A DNA stretch of 46,550 nucleotides, taken from positions 1 through 46,550 of the forward strand of contig PFBJ01000004.1 in the NCBI GenBank assembly GCA_002778575.1, read 5' to 3'. Below are positions 34,061 to 41,955 of this stretch, piece after piece (position 1 is the first letter of the stretch; each line of letters opens with the position of its first letter). A program made the position numbers and the translations under genes. A model generated the notes under the pieces. That model made no database searches and was not told the origin of the DNA. It saw only the letters and a program-made list of their open reading frames with translations. The stretch is from Candidatus Kaiserbacteria bacterium CG10_big_fil_rev_8_21_14_0_10_49_17. GTDB taxonomy: Bacteria; Patescibacteriota; Minisyncoccia; Phycocordibacterales; JABMNX01.

Positions 34061-34381
34061 CTAGAGGTCGAGACCCTCCATGGCCTCATCAACGCTGCGC
34101 GTTACCTCGCTTGGCCGTTCTGCGGCTCCAGAGCCGCCGTCTGGCTCATTGATCTTGAGGTTCACTCGTGCGTCATTCTTCATGCCAACGACGCGAAGAA
34201 GGGTTCGAATAGCCTTTGCGGTATTACCCGATCGGCCAATAATCTTGCCCATATCTTGCTGGTCGACTGTGAGTGTCAGGAGGACTCCCATTTCATCCAC
34301 AGTACGGTCAATGCTGACTTTCTCTGGATTATCTACGAGGCCCTTCACGACATACTCAAGAAATGCCTGATCCTGCTCCAT
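34061..34381 (-). CDS. khpA: KH-domain RNA-binding protein (KhpA/YlqC-like)
   Basis: 106 aa. The single KH domain has LEYVVKGLVDNPEKVSIDRT, LLTLTVDQQDMGKIIGRSGNTAKAIRTLLRVVG (GxxG loop GRSG) and RVNLKINEP. It is longer than the usual 75-80 aa because of a C-terminal Gly/Ala/Glu segment. Cytoplasmic RNA-binding protein, typically encoded between rpsP and rimM/trmD, as here. 110 bp after rpsP, a gap that holds a small hairpin (CCTGCC-AAG-GGCAGG). Confidence 0.93.
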   Translation of the reverse strand: MEQDQAFLEYVVKGLVDNPEKVSIDRTVDEMGVLLTLTVDQQDMGKIIGRSGNTAKAIRTLLRVVGMKNDARVNLKINEPDGGSGAAERPSEVTRSVDEAMEGLDL

Positions 34382-34492
34382 AATAGTCGTACTGAATTTC
34401 TAATCGTCAAACTACAATCGGCGCCTGCCCTTGGCAGGTTCGACCCTATGGCCGTATGAAAACTTTCGCACAACTTAAACCGCAGGTCAATA

Positions 34493-34978
34493 TTATGCCT
34501 CTTTACTCTCTTCCTCTACCGGCGCGTCCTCTGCCTGTACCGAGGGATCAGCAGGCGCCTCTGGTGCGGTGTCTTCTGAAGCTGGGGCATCTTCAGAAGC
34601 TGTCTCCGGTGTTTCTGACACTGTTGCCTCACCCGATGCCGGAGCAGCTTCTGCTGTTTCGGTTTCTGCTCCCTGCGCCTGCCCTTCCTCTTTTTCTTGT
34701 ACTATAGGGGATTTTTTTGGGAGCGGGTTTCGCTTAGCACCATCAACAACCTTTTCATTGACTAGAATATTGTGCACAGTATCCGATGTCTGCGCTCCCT
34801 GCCCGATCCAATATTTTGCGCGCTCGCCGTCAACGACTACTCTGTCCTCCTTTGGTGAGTATGAACCGAGGAGCTCAACGAACTTGCCGCTCTTTGGCCC
34901 TTGCTTGGAATCAACAACGACGACCCGGTAGGAAGGGTCGTTTTTTCGTCCGACGCGCTGTAGGCGAATCTTCAACAT
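34493..34978 (-). CDS. rpsP: Ribosomal protein bS16 with long acidic C-terminal tail
   Basis: 161 aa. Residues 1-80 are standard bS16 (MLKIRLQRVGRKNDPSYRVVVVD ... ELLGSYSP). From about residue 90 an Ala/Pro/Glu/Thr-rich tail follows (TAEAAPASGEATVSETPE), ending EEESKEA, about twice the family length. A structural component of the small subunit; the tail is likely flexible and its role unknown. First gene of the operon, from a class B promoter with a leader of about 113 nt. Confidence 0.95.
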   Translation of the reverse strand: MLKIRLQRVGRKNDPSYRVVVVDSKQGPKSGKFVELLGSYSPKEDRVVVDGERAKYWIGQGAQTSDTVHNILVNEKVVDGAKRNPLPKKSPIVQEKEEGQAQGAETETAEAAPASGEATVSETPETASEDAPASEDTAPEAPADPSVQAEDAPVEEESKEA

Positions 34979-35098
34979 CCCAGTAGTAAATTCTTTACAT
35001 TAGTTACGTTAATTCTTTTTCTTTGCGTGCCACACTGCCCGTTATACCTTCTTCTATATATGTAATCAAAAAATTACTACGGGACAGGTGTGGTGGCA

Positions 35099-35127
35099 AA
35101 TCTACCAGAACTCTGGCAAAAGGTCAA
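35099..35127 (-). promoter_or_regulatory. Promoter of the rpsP operon, TTGACC-17-TAGATT
   Basis: -35 complement at 35122-35127 and -10 complement at 35099-35104. Confidence 0.65.
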
Positions 35128-35299
35128 CAAATGGGGAGGCCGCGTCCAGTGGGCGCGGCCTATGAGGCATAAGAGACCACAGTCTCCGTAAAATATCCCT
35201 CCGCAAACACCATCCAATTAAAGAGCGCGATGCTCTGGGCATCTCACCATGAGAGTACCCGCCTAAAAAAATAACACAGTAAAATCCTACCGTAAATGC

Positions 35300-35305
35300 T
35301 ATACT
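35300..35305 (+). promoter_or_regulatory. Class A -10 (TATACT) of rnr
   Basis: TGCTATACT followed by 8 nt and ATG 35314. The ORF-track ATG at 35296 overlaps the promoter. Confidence 0.6.
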
Positions 35306-35313
35306 GTGCCGCA

Positions 35314-37221
35314 ATGACCAATGAGTTTGAAGGAATAATAAGCGTCACCGCGCGTGGCACCGGCTATGTGCCCTTTGAGGGGCACGAACAAGATATAGAG
35401 ATTGCGACAGAGAACCTTAATACAGCACTCAATAAAGATTTGGTGTCGGTCCGTCTCTTGCCGCAAAAAAAGAACGGGAGGGTGCAGGGCGAGGTAACTG
35501 CCATCCTCTCTCGCTCAAAAGACGCATTTGTGGGAGTCCTCGAAAAGCGTAAAGAGGGCTACTTCCTTTCCGCGGATGACAACCGTATGTATGCGGATAT
35601 TCATATCGCCGACATCGACGGCGCGAAAGAAGGCGACAAACTCTATGTCCGCATTACTTCATGGGAGACACAAGACGCATACCCTGAAGGTGAAATTCTC
35701 CGAGTCATTGGACGGCATGGCGAACACAATGTCGAAATGGAGGCTATCGTTCTCGAGCACAACTTTGACACTCGCTTTCCAGAATCCGTGACACAAGAAG
35801 CAGAGGCGCTTGCAAAAAAGCGCGCCATTACTAAAGACGATATAGAAAGCCGAAGGGATTTTCGAGACACACTGACCCTAACCATTGATCCGGTAGATGC
35901 GAAAGATTTTGACGACGCGCTCTCTTTCAAACAATTAGATAACGGAAACATCGAGGTCGGCATCCATATCGCTGACGTTACCCACTACGTAGAGCCGGGT
36001 AGTGCTATCGACGAAGAGGCACAGCGTCGTGGCACTTCAATTTACCTTGTTGACCGCACCATTCCCATGCTGCCTGAAATTCTTAGTAACGATATATGCT
36101 CCCTCCGTGAGGGCGAAGACCGTCTCGCATTTGCGGCAGTCTTCACCTTCAACGAAAAGCATGAAGTGGTAACCCGGTGGTTTGGGCGCACGGTGATTCA
36201 CTCGAATAAGCGCTTCTCATACGAAGAGGCACAGAGCGTGCTTAACACGAACGAAGGGCCGTACGCACACGAACTCAAGACACTAAACACAATTGCCTAT
36301 GCGCTTCGTGAAAAACGGCGGCGGGAAGGCTCAATTGGATTTGAGCAGGACGAGGTGAAATTTACCCTCGATGAGAAAGGAAATCCGACCGGCGTCTACG
36401 TAAAAGAACGCACCAATACAAACCTTCTTATTGAGGATTTTATGCTCCTTGCAAATAAAGCAGTGGCCGAGTACATACACGAACTCGGGAAGGGTAAAAA
36501 AGAACTTCTCTTTATCTACCGAATCCATGATGTTCCGAAGGAGGAGAAAATCGACGAACTCGGCGTTTTTGTACGCGCTATGGGCTATGACTTCGAAACA
36601 AAGAAAGGCAGCGTCACGCCTGAAGCAATTAACAGTCTTTTAAAACAGATTGAAGGCGCTCCCGAGGAGAAACTTATTCAGCTTGCTACCATTCGCTCTA
36701 TGGCAAAGGCGGTGTACTCAACGAAGAACATCGGACACTTTTCCCTCTCCTTCAAGCACTACACGCACTTCACCTCGCCTATTCGCCGGTACCCAGATAT
36801 TATGGTACATCGCATTCTCTGGAGTCACCTCGACGGCTCGCCAATACCGCAGGACGAGTTGCGCCGCTACCAGCGCCTTGCTATTGAAAGCTCACAACGC
36901 GAGATAGAGGCTGTTGAAGCAGAACGCGACAGCACGAAGTACATGCAGGTAAAGTTCATGCTTGGAAAAATTGGGCAGGAATTTGACGCGACAATTTCAG
37001 GGCTAACCGACTTTGGTATGTTTGTTGAGGAAAATGAAAGCAAAGCAGAAGGGCTCATCCGCTTTGCCGATATGGATGACTACTACACGCTGAAAGACGG
37101 CGGCTATGTCATCTCGGGCGAAAAGAAAGGGAAAGAGTTCACCCTCGGGGATAGCGTGCGAGTAAAACTCATCGCCGCAGATCTCGAAAGCAAGCGCCTC
37201 TCATTTGCACTTCTGAAATAA
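35314..37221 (+). CDS. rnr: Ribonuclease R
   Basis: 635 aa from ATG 35314. Cold-shock-like domains at the N-terminus (SVTARGTGYVPFEG; EKRKEGYFLSADDNRMYADIHI) are followed by the RNB catalytic core: LTIDPVDAKDFDDALSF, with the Asp residues that hold metal, VGIHIADVTHYVEPGS, and SFKHYTHFTSPIRRYPDIMVHRIL. An S1 domain ends the protein (FDATISGLTDFGMFVEENESKAEGLI). It degrades structured RNA 3' to 5' and takes part in rRNA quality control and trans-translation. Converges on smc at a shared hairpin. Confidence 0.96.
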   Translation: MTNEFEGIISVTARGTGYVPFEGHEQDIEIATENLNTALNKDLVSVRLLPQKKNGRVQGEVTAILSRSKDAFVGVLEKRKEGYFLSADDNRMYADIHIADIDGAKEGDKLYVRITSWETQDAYPEGEILRVIGRHGEHNVEMEAIVLEHNFDTRFPESVTQEAEALAKKRAITKDDIESRRDFRDTLTLTIDPVDAKDFDDALSFKQLDNGNIEVGIHIADVTHYVEPGSAIDEEAQRRGTSIYLVDRTIPMLPEILSNDICSLREGEDRLAFAAVFTFNEKHEVVTRWFGRTVIHSNKRFSYEEAQSVLNTNEGPYAHELKTLNTIAYALREKRRREGSIGFEQDEVKFTLDEKGNPTGVYVKERTNTNLLIEDFMLLANKAVAEYIHELGKGKKELLFIYRIHDVPKEEKIDELGVFVRAMGYDFETKKGSVTPEAINSLLKQIEGAPEEKLIQLATIRSMAKAVYSTKNIGHFSLSFKHYTHFTSPIRRYPDIMVHRILWSHLDGSPIPQDELRRYQRLAIESSQREIEAVEAERDSTKYMQVKFMLGKIGQEFDATISGLTDFGMFVEENESKAEGLIRFADMDDYYTLKDGGYVISGEKKGKEFTLGDSVRVKLIAADLESKRLSFALLK

Positions 37222-37251
37222 TCAACTCACACGGGGTGTGAGTTGATTATT
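37217..37251. terminator. Bidirectional 16-bp stem carrying both stop codons
   Basis: AATAATCAACTCACAC / GTGTGAGTTGATTATT, loop GGG. The TAA of rnr lies in one arm and the TAA of smc in the other. Confidence 0.8.
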
Positions 37252-39460
37252 TGGCTACTTTCACGGCTTCCTCAAACTTAACTGACAGCAACTTGCTGAC
37301 CCCGTCAGCCCCCATCGTGACACCGTAGAGTACGCCTGCGGTGCTCATTGTTTCGCGGTTATGCGTAATGAGGATGAGCTGGGTTTTCTTTGCAAGTTCG
37401 CGAATCATCTGCCCGTATTTGCGGGAGTTCGCCTCATCGAGCGCCGCGTCAGTCTCATCGAGAATAAGAAACGGTGGCGGATTCACCTGACTCATTGCAA
37501 AGAGAAGCGCAATTGAAGTAAGTGCTCGCTCGCCTCCGGAGAGCATTTCAAGACCTTTCACTTTTTTTCGAGGAAGGGAAATAGAGATATCAATACCCGT
37601 CTCGCTTTCTTCTTCTGGCACTTCTTCTAAAATAGCTGCATCACTGCGTCGGCGCTTTGGGGTGGCGCGTACGACCGAAAGCGACGCCGTACCCCCGCCA
37701 AAGAGGATTTCAAAAAAATGCTGGAACTCTGAATTTATTTTTGCGATGCCGTCTTTAAACTGCGTCTCGAGTTCATCGGTGAGCGTCGTGATAAGTTCTT
37801 GCAGCGACTCAGCCGATTTCTCTAAATCTTCAATTTCCCGTACTAAAAACGCGTCGCGCTCTGTCGCCTCTTCATACTCCTTCATTACATCCTCCCCAGA
37901 ACCAGAGCAGTACTCCTCGAGGCGAATCTTTAGCCGCTCAATATCGCGCCGCCGCTCTTCCTGAATGTGCCGATCCTCTGCCTCGACGCTTTCATTTGAA
38001 ATATGTTCATCAGTATACGAGAGGATATCTCTGCCGACAAGCACGACTCCCTCTTCCCTGTCGCGCTTAAACTCATCTACGAGACGCGTAAGCTCTGATT
38101 CTTGCCGCTCGAGGTCACGCAGTACACTCTCTACCTCCTGTTTGCGGGTTGTGATACGAAACACTTCCCGCTCCGCCACTCGCTCTTCGTCTTTCCCTGC
38201 CTCAATTTCCTCTTTCAGTTCTGAATACGTCTTTGAAAGCTCGCCTTCTTTTTTTGAAAGACTCTCCAGTTTTTCTTCAATCGCGCTCTTTTCCTCTTGT
38301 AGCGCGGCGACTTCTGTGTCACCTTCAACACCTGCACCTCCACTTCGTCTCTCAGAGAGGAATGCCGCGACGCGCTCCTTAATACGGACAAGAAGCGAGC
38401 GGACAGTTGTAATCTCTGTCGCTGATTGCGCTTCAGAGAGTTCCGCTGAGACGCTTTCCATAAATGATTCGAGTTCTGAAAACGGAACAGCGGAGATTGC
38501 AACTTTCTCCGCATGCCGTTTCGCAAAAGAGAGCTGCCCTTCGATGCGTCCAAGCTCTCGCGATAACGCATCACGCGAATTGCGTACCTCGGAGAGGGCG
38601 CGCTCAATCGAAAGCACTTCTTTGCTCTTTTCGTCTTCACCGCTACTGCTCTCAAGCACACGTCGAGCAGTGCTAAGTTCCCGCGTGAGCGATGCCAATT
38701 CATTTACTGGCTCGTTCTTTTCGGTTTTAATACGCTTTTCAAAAAGTGTGAGAAATATTTCTTCTCGCTTTAAATATTCACGGAGTTTACCCTTTAGCTC
38801 TTCGCGCATTTCGCGAGCTTTCTCGAGCTTCTTTACCTGATTGCTTAAAAATTTAATATGCGGCGCTATCTCTCGACGCAGTGATTGCACCTGGGATATG
38901 TTTTCATTGGTCCGCTCGAGTTTCCGCTCGCTCTGTGCCAATTTGTAGTGGTACACCGTAAGTCCAAGAGCATCTTCAACGGCTTCACGCCGCTCTCGGA
39001 GGTTTGCGTTGAGAATCTTATCCGCCTCTCCTTGAGAGATGATGTGATGCCCTGAAGCGCCTATGTGTGCGCCGGCGAGGAGCTCGACCACATCCTTGAG
39101 GCGCACCGGCGAGCCATTGATGCGATACTCATTGCCGCCGTCACGGTGCACAATGCGCTCAATAGACACTTCGTCAAAATCGACATCAAGGAGTCGTTTA
39201 GTATTATCAAACACTACTTTCACCGAACCGCGATTCATTCGTGCGATTGAGTGCGACCCTCCCCATATCAAATCCTCGCCTCTTTTGCTTCGCATGCTCT
39301 TCATGCTCTGCTCGCCGAGCACAAAGCGAAACCCTTCCGCCACATTACTTTTGCCTGACCCGTTTGGTCCCACAACAGCTGTAATGGGCGCACTGAATTC
39401 CAATTCGCCTTTTTTTGCGAATGATTTAAAACCTGAAAGCTCGATACTCTTTAAATACAT
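37247..39460 (-). CDS. smc: Chromosome segregation protein SMC, shortened and without visible hinge
   Basis: 737 aa from ATG 39460; typical SMC has 1150-1200. N-terminal Walker A VVGPNGSGKSN in MYLKSIELSGFKSFAKKG. C-terminal ABC signature KGLEMLSGGERALTSIALLF, Walker B FLILDETDAALDEANS and D/H loops are complete. The coiled coil between is short, and in its middle I see only a Gly/Arg linker (LSERRSGGAGVEGDTEVAAL), not the SMC hinge fold with its conserved glycines. RecN or RecF-like alternatives are less likely, since the heads are SMC-type. Compacts and segregates the chromosome. TGGTACAAT is 7 nt before the ATG (class A). Confidence 0.9.
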   Translation of the reverse strand: MYLKSIELSGFKSFAKKGELEFSAPITAVVGPNGSGKSNVAEGFRFVLGEQSMKSMRSKRGEDLIWGGSHSIARMNRGSVKVVFDNTKRLLDVDFDEVSIERIVHRDGGNEYRINGSPVRLKDVVELLAGAHIGASGHHIISQGEADKILNANLRERREAVEDALGLTVYHYKLAQSERKLERTNENISQVQSLRREIAPHIKFLSNQVKKLEKAREMREELKGKLREYLKREEIFLTLFEKRIKTEKNEPVNELASLTRELSTARRVLESSSGEDEKSKEVLSIERALSEVRNSRDALSRELGRIEGQLSFAKRHAEKVAISAVPFSELESFMESVSAELSEAQSATEITTVRSLLVRIKERVAAFLSERRSGGAGVEGDTEVAALQEEKSAIEEKLESLSKKEGELSKTYSELKEEIEAGKDEERVAEREVFRITTRKQEVESVLRDLERQESELTRLVDEFKRDREEGVVLVGRDILSYTDEHISNESVEAEDRHIQEERRRDIERLKIRLEEYCSGSGEDVMKEYEEATERDAFLVREIEDLEKSAESLQELITTLTDELETQFKDGIAKINSEFQHFFEILFGGGTASLSVVRATPKRRRSDAAILEEVPEEESETGIDISISLPRKKVKGLEMLSGGERALTSIALLFAMSQVNPPPFLILDETDAALDEANSRKYGQMIRELAKKTQLILITHNRETMSTAGVLYGVTMGADGVSKLLSVKFEEAVKVAK

Positions 39461-39467
39461 TGTCCGT

Positions 39468-39473
39468 ATTGTA
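39468..39473 (-). promoter_or_regulatory. Class A -10 (TACAAT) of smc
   Basis: TGGTACAAT with 7 nt to ATG 39460. Confidence 0.55.
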
Positions 39474-39480
39474 CCAAAGA

Positions 39481-39507
39481 AAAAGACCCGCGCCGGAAGG
39501 CGCGGGC
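39481..39507 (-). terminator. Terminator between rnc and smc
   Basis: 8-bp stem CCCGCGCC / GGCGCGGG, loop of 4, then TCTTTTTCTTT on minus. smc thus depends on its own promoter just downstream. Confidence 0.8.
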
Positions 39508-39587
39508 AAGGAGCAGGGAGAGTCACTTACGGGAGGTTGCGGGCAATCGTCTGGGAAATCGCCTGCACATACAGCATACCACACACA

Positions 39588-40280
39588 CTACTGCCAGCCC
39601 TTCTTTTCTATCCCCGCCTCAGCGGCGGCCTGCTCGGCTTCTTGTTTGCTCTTCCCGCCACCGCGAGCAACTTCCTCACGACCGAGAAATACGCCGATAA
39701 CAAATTCCTTATCGTGATCCGGCCCACTTTCTCGGATAACACGATACTCTGGTGTTGTATTCTCTTGTTCTTGTGCTTTTTCTTGGAACCTGCTCTTCGC
39801 GTCCTGCCAGAGCCGCCCCTCCACAATTTCTTCCGTGCGACCAACGAGGGTCCGTGTTATGAATCCTGCGGCAGCATCGTAGCCTTGATCTATGTAAATT
39901 GCACCGATAACCGCCTCAAATGCATTTGCTAAAATATACTGCCGTGCGCGTCCAGTGTCGCGCGCCTCGCCTTTTGAGAGTAAGAGATGTTCATTGATGT
40001 TTATCTCCTGAGCCGCTGTAGCAAGGGAAATAGTATTGACCAACGCGGCGCGTACCGCTGTAAGTTCCCCCTCGGTCTTCTCGGGATATTTTCTAAACAG
40101 ATAGTCCGTTACCGCCAATTCAAGTACCGCGTCTCCGAGAAATTCGAGGCGCTCGTTATGCTCGAGGTTCGCGTCACGGTGCTCATTGATGTACGAGCGG
40201 TGTGTGAGCGCGGTGCGCAAAAGTGAGGCGTCATCAAACGTGACACCTATGGAAGATTCGAAGTCATTTTTCTCGTTCAT
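39588..40280 (-). CDS. rnc: Ribonuclease III
   Basis: 230 aa. Signature HNERLEFLGDAVLELAVTDYLF at residues about 40-62, and the second acidic cluster ANAFEAVIGAIYIDQGYDAA. C-terminal dsRNA-binding domain (AQEQENTTPEYRVI ... GGGKSKQEAEQAAAEAGIE). Cleaves double-stranded RNA, including rRNA precursors. Its ATG overlaps the nusB-nudix stop (ATGA), so they are co-translated. Confidence 0.96.
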   Translation of the reverse strand: MNEKNDFESSIGVTFDDASLLRTALTHRSYINEHRDANLEHNERLEFLGDAVLELAVTDYLFRKYPEKTEGELTAVRAALVNTISLATAAQEININEHLLLSKGEARDTGRARQYILANAFEAVIGAIYIDQGYDAAAGFITRTLVGRTEEIVEGRLWQDAKSRFQEKAQEQENTTPEYRVIRESGPDHDKEFVIGVFLGREEVARGGGKSKQEAEQAAAEAGIEKKGWQ

Positions 40281-41197
40281 TTCTCCGGTTTAGAATTCGT
40301 TACCAGTATATTAATTGCTTTTGTGATGATGGGGAGAATATCATCATAGAAATTAAGTTCAAGAATATCAGAAAGCTTGAACCATTTTGCGTCATCGAGG
40401 CCGCCTTTATCTTCCGCAAGGTGAAGCTCAACAAACGGCGCCTCTGCGAGGTGGTAAATGACTTGCTTGCGCACCTTGCCTTCCTCAGGCTTTGTCGCAA
40501 TGTACTCATTCTTACCGAGTCGTTCACCGACAGTAGCCTCAACCCCTATTTCATCCTTAAGCGAACGGGCAATACCTTCCTTGATATCCTCCTTTTCATC
40601 AATATGTCCTTTCGAGAGTGTCCAGTGTCCGAAAACGTCGTGGACAAGCGCAAGAAAAACATCCTCGCCGTCTCGGGCAAAAACGACAGCGCCGCCGAGC
40701 CGCTCAATTGGCATTTTCTCGTACGACACTTCTTCTTTTTTTCGTTTCGAGATTTCGTTTTTCCCCGGCTCGCCTATTTCTTTGTACACTGCCCCCAAGA
40801 CGCCATTAACGAACCGACCGCTGTTCTCCCCTCCGAATGTCTTCGCAAGTTCGATCGCCTCATTAATAGCTACTTTTGCTGGTACCTCTTTCCTGTCCGC
40901 AAATAACAACTCCGAGAGTCCGAGCCGAAGGATATTCCTGTCGACGACAGATATTTTATCTACCGGCCACTCGGGAGCGGCCTTTTCTATGATTGCATCA
41001 AGCTCTGCGCGCTTGCTGAGCACCGTCTCAAGAAGCTGCTTCATAAATGAAATATCACTCATACCAGGAGCAAACTCCTGGACATTCCGGATGAGAGTCT
41101 CATCTAGCTCCGTACCTTTTGCGTCAAATTTCTCGTCAAAGTCCAACTCGAAAAGGGTCTGGAGCACAATTGATCGTGAAAGGTGCCTATTGGCCAT
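40277..41197 (-). CDS. nusB: NusB-Nudix fusion protein
   Basis: 306 aa. Residues 1-about 145 are NusB: MANRHLSRSIVLQTLFELDF, ISVVDRNILRLGLSELLF, VPAKVAINEAIELAKTFGGENSGRFVNGVLGAVYKE. A charged linker (ISKRKKEEVSYEKM) leads to a Nudix domain from about 165: IERLGGAVVFARDG, then GHIDEKEDIKEGIARSLKDE. The canonical GX5EX7REUXEEXGU reads with R-S-L-K-D-E instead of R-E-U-x-E-E, so one catalytic Glu is Ser and one is Asp. NusB binds boxA RNA for antitermination of rRNA; Nudix enzymes cut nucleoside diphosphate derivatives. It sits between rpmF and rnc. Confidence 0.9.
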   Translation of the reverse strand: MANRHLSRSIVLQTLFELDFDEKFDAKGTELDETLIRNVQEFAPGMSDISFMKQLLETVLSKRAELDAIIEKAAPEWPVDKISVVDRNILRLGLSELLFADRKEVPAKVAINEAIELAKTFGGENSGRFVNGVLGAVYKEIGEPGKNEISKRKKEEVSYEKMPIERLGGAVVFARDGEDVFLALVHDVFGHWTLSKGHIDEKEDIKEGIARSLKDEIGVEATVGERLGKNEYIATKPEEGKVRKQVIYHLAEAPFVELHLAEDKGGLDDAKWFKLSDILELNFYDDILPIITKAINILVTNSKPEK

Positions 41198-41222
41198 GTG
41201 TAATGTGCTTTTTTTTTACGCG

Positions 41223-41516
41223 CTACTTTTCCTGCGAAGCTTTTACCTCCTCTTCTGGTGCCGGGGTTTTGCTGTCCTCTATCCCCGCTTCACGGAGAGC
41301 TTCTTTGCGCGCCTCTGCCTTCGCAGCTTTTTTCTCTGCGGCAGCGGCTACATCGACAACAATGCGTCCACGGTACTGCCCACAATTGCCGCACACACGG
41401 TGCCGCAGGTGCGTAGCGTTACAATTGCCGCACACCGAGAGCCGCGCATCAACGAGCGCGTGGTGTGAACGGCGATTATTGCGATGTGAGCGCGTTACGC
41501 GCATTCGACTCGACAT
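41223..41516 (-). CDS. rpmF: Ribosomal protein bL32 with C-terminal extension
   Basis: 97 aa from ATG 41516; the ORF track adds 106 unrelated codons. MSSRMRVTRSHRNNRRSHHALVDARLS leads to a zinc ribbon CGNC...CGNC, then an Ala/Lys/Glu-rich tail (AAAAEKKAAKAEARKEAL). A large-subunit protein; the tail exceeds the family length of about 57-60. TATACT ends 6 nt before the ATG (class A). nusB-nudix follows after 25 nt. Confidence 0.93.
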   Translation of the reverse strand: MSSRMRVTRSHRNNRRSHHALVDARLSVCGNCNATHLRHRVCGNCGQYRGRIVVDVAAAAEKKAAKAEARKEALREAGIEDSKTPAPEEEVKASQEK

Positions 41517-41522
41517 GGCCCA

Positions 41523-41528
41523 AGTATA
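41523..41528 (-). promoter_or_regulatory. Class A -10 (TATACT) of rpmF
   Basis: TTGTATACT with 6 nt to ATG 41516. Confidence 0.5.
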
Positions 41529-41559
41529 CAAATAATTCCAAAATTGGCAACAAATAAAG

Positions 41560-41605
41560 GTTCCTCGGGGCGAGCCTCGAGATAGTGAACCTGTATTAGC
41601 TCCTC
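41560..41605 (-). terminator. Bulged hairpin upstream of rpmF
   Basis: On minus AGGTTC ... CTCG-AGGCTCGCCC-CGAG ... GAACCT followed by TTATTTG. It probably ends the transcript of the Cys-rich gene upstream of rpmF. Confidence 0.5.
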
Positions 41606-41661
41606 GGCTCGGAAATATAAAACTTCGCTTTTGTATTTCACTCGCACTACGTCGCAAATAA

Positions 41662-41681
41662 GCGCCGGCTATAGCCGGCGC
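41662..41681. terminator. Perfect 20-bp palindrome at the end of the Cys-rich ORF
   Basis: GCGCCGGCTATAGCCGGCGC overlaps the last codons of the 41669-41902 gene. Confidence 0.5.
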
Positions 41682-41902
41682 CTTCGAATTTGAGGTTTCT
41701 TCTTCTTTCGCTCCCAGTGTTCGCATGCGCTCGTATCGTTTGAGTATGGGCGCCCCTTCGGACATCCGGGAAATATACACTCCACTCGTGCAGTTGATTC
41801 GGTGCCGATTCCATTGAAACGACAGTTCTCGCACGATGGGTTTGAGTCTAGCGCTGGCTTCAGTTTCGCCTCACGCCGATGGTAGAGTCCTGCTAAGGAC
41901 AT
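41669..41902 (-). CDS. Small Cys-rich (possible zinc-binding) protein
   Basis: 77 aa with CENCRFNG, CIFPGCPKG and ACEHWERKKKK: six Cys and basic ends, suggesting a small metal-binding nucleic-acid protein. No family recognised. A GGGGGA SD-like sequence lies 6 nt before the ATG; rnhB ends 53 nt upstream on the same strand, so it may be co-transcribed. Confidence 0.5.
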   Translation of the reverse strand: MSLAGLYHRREAKLKPALDSNPSCENCRFNGIGTESTARVECIFPGCPKGRPYSNDTSACEHWERKKKKPQIRRRRL

Positions 41903-41955
41903 GCGTTTCCCCCAATTCTTTCTTTTTGAACAACTAGTGACAAAATGTACTGTAT

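Larger units (their letters stand above)
34979..35313. other. Gene-free stretch between rpsP and rnr
   Basis: 335 bases. The left part is the rpsP leader and promoter. The right part (35128-35290) holds short hairpins: AGGCCGCG / CGCGGCCT (35137-35161), GAGAC-TGTG-GTCTC read on minus, and AGAGC / GCTCT, plus the rnr -10 at its end. No convincing protein gene or tRNA is seen. A 70-codon minus frame here is judged spurious. Confidence 0.6.

Noticed and set aside
35102-35314. 70-aa minus ORF
   Set aside because: It covers the rpsP promoter and rnr -10, has no SD and an unusual Arg-rich composition; the hairpins explain its open frame better.
37965-38840. 291-aa plus-strand Ser/Arg-rich ORF
   Set aside because: Antisense shadow of the smc coiled coil; low-complexity Ser content arises from Glu codons on the other strand.
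39063-39932. 289-aa plus-strand ORF
   Set aside because: It runs antisense through the smc head, the smc promoter and the rnc end; no motif.
40458-41468. 336-aa plus-strand ORF
   Set aside because: Antisense shadow of nusB-nudix and rpmF; Ser-rich, no family.
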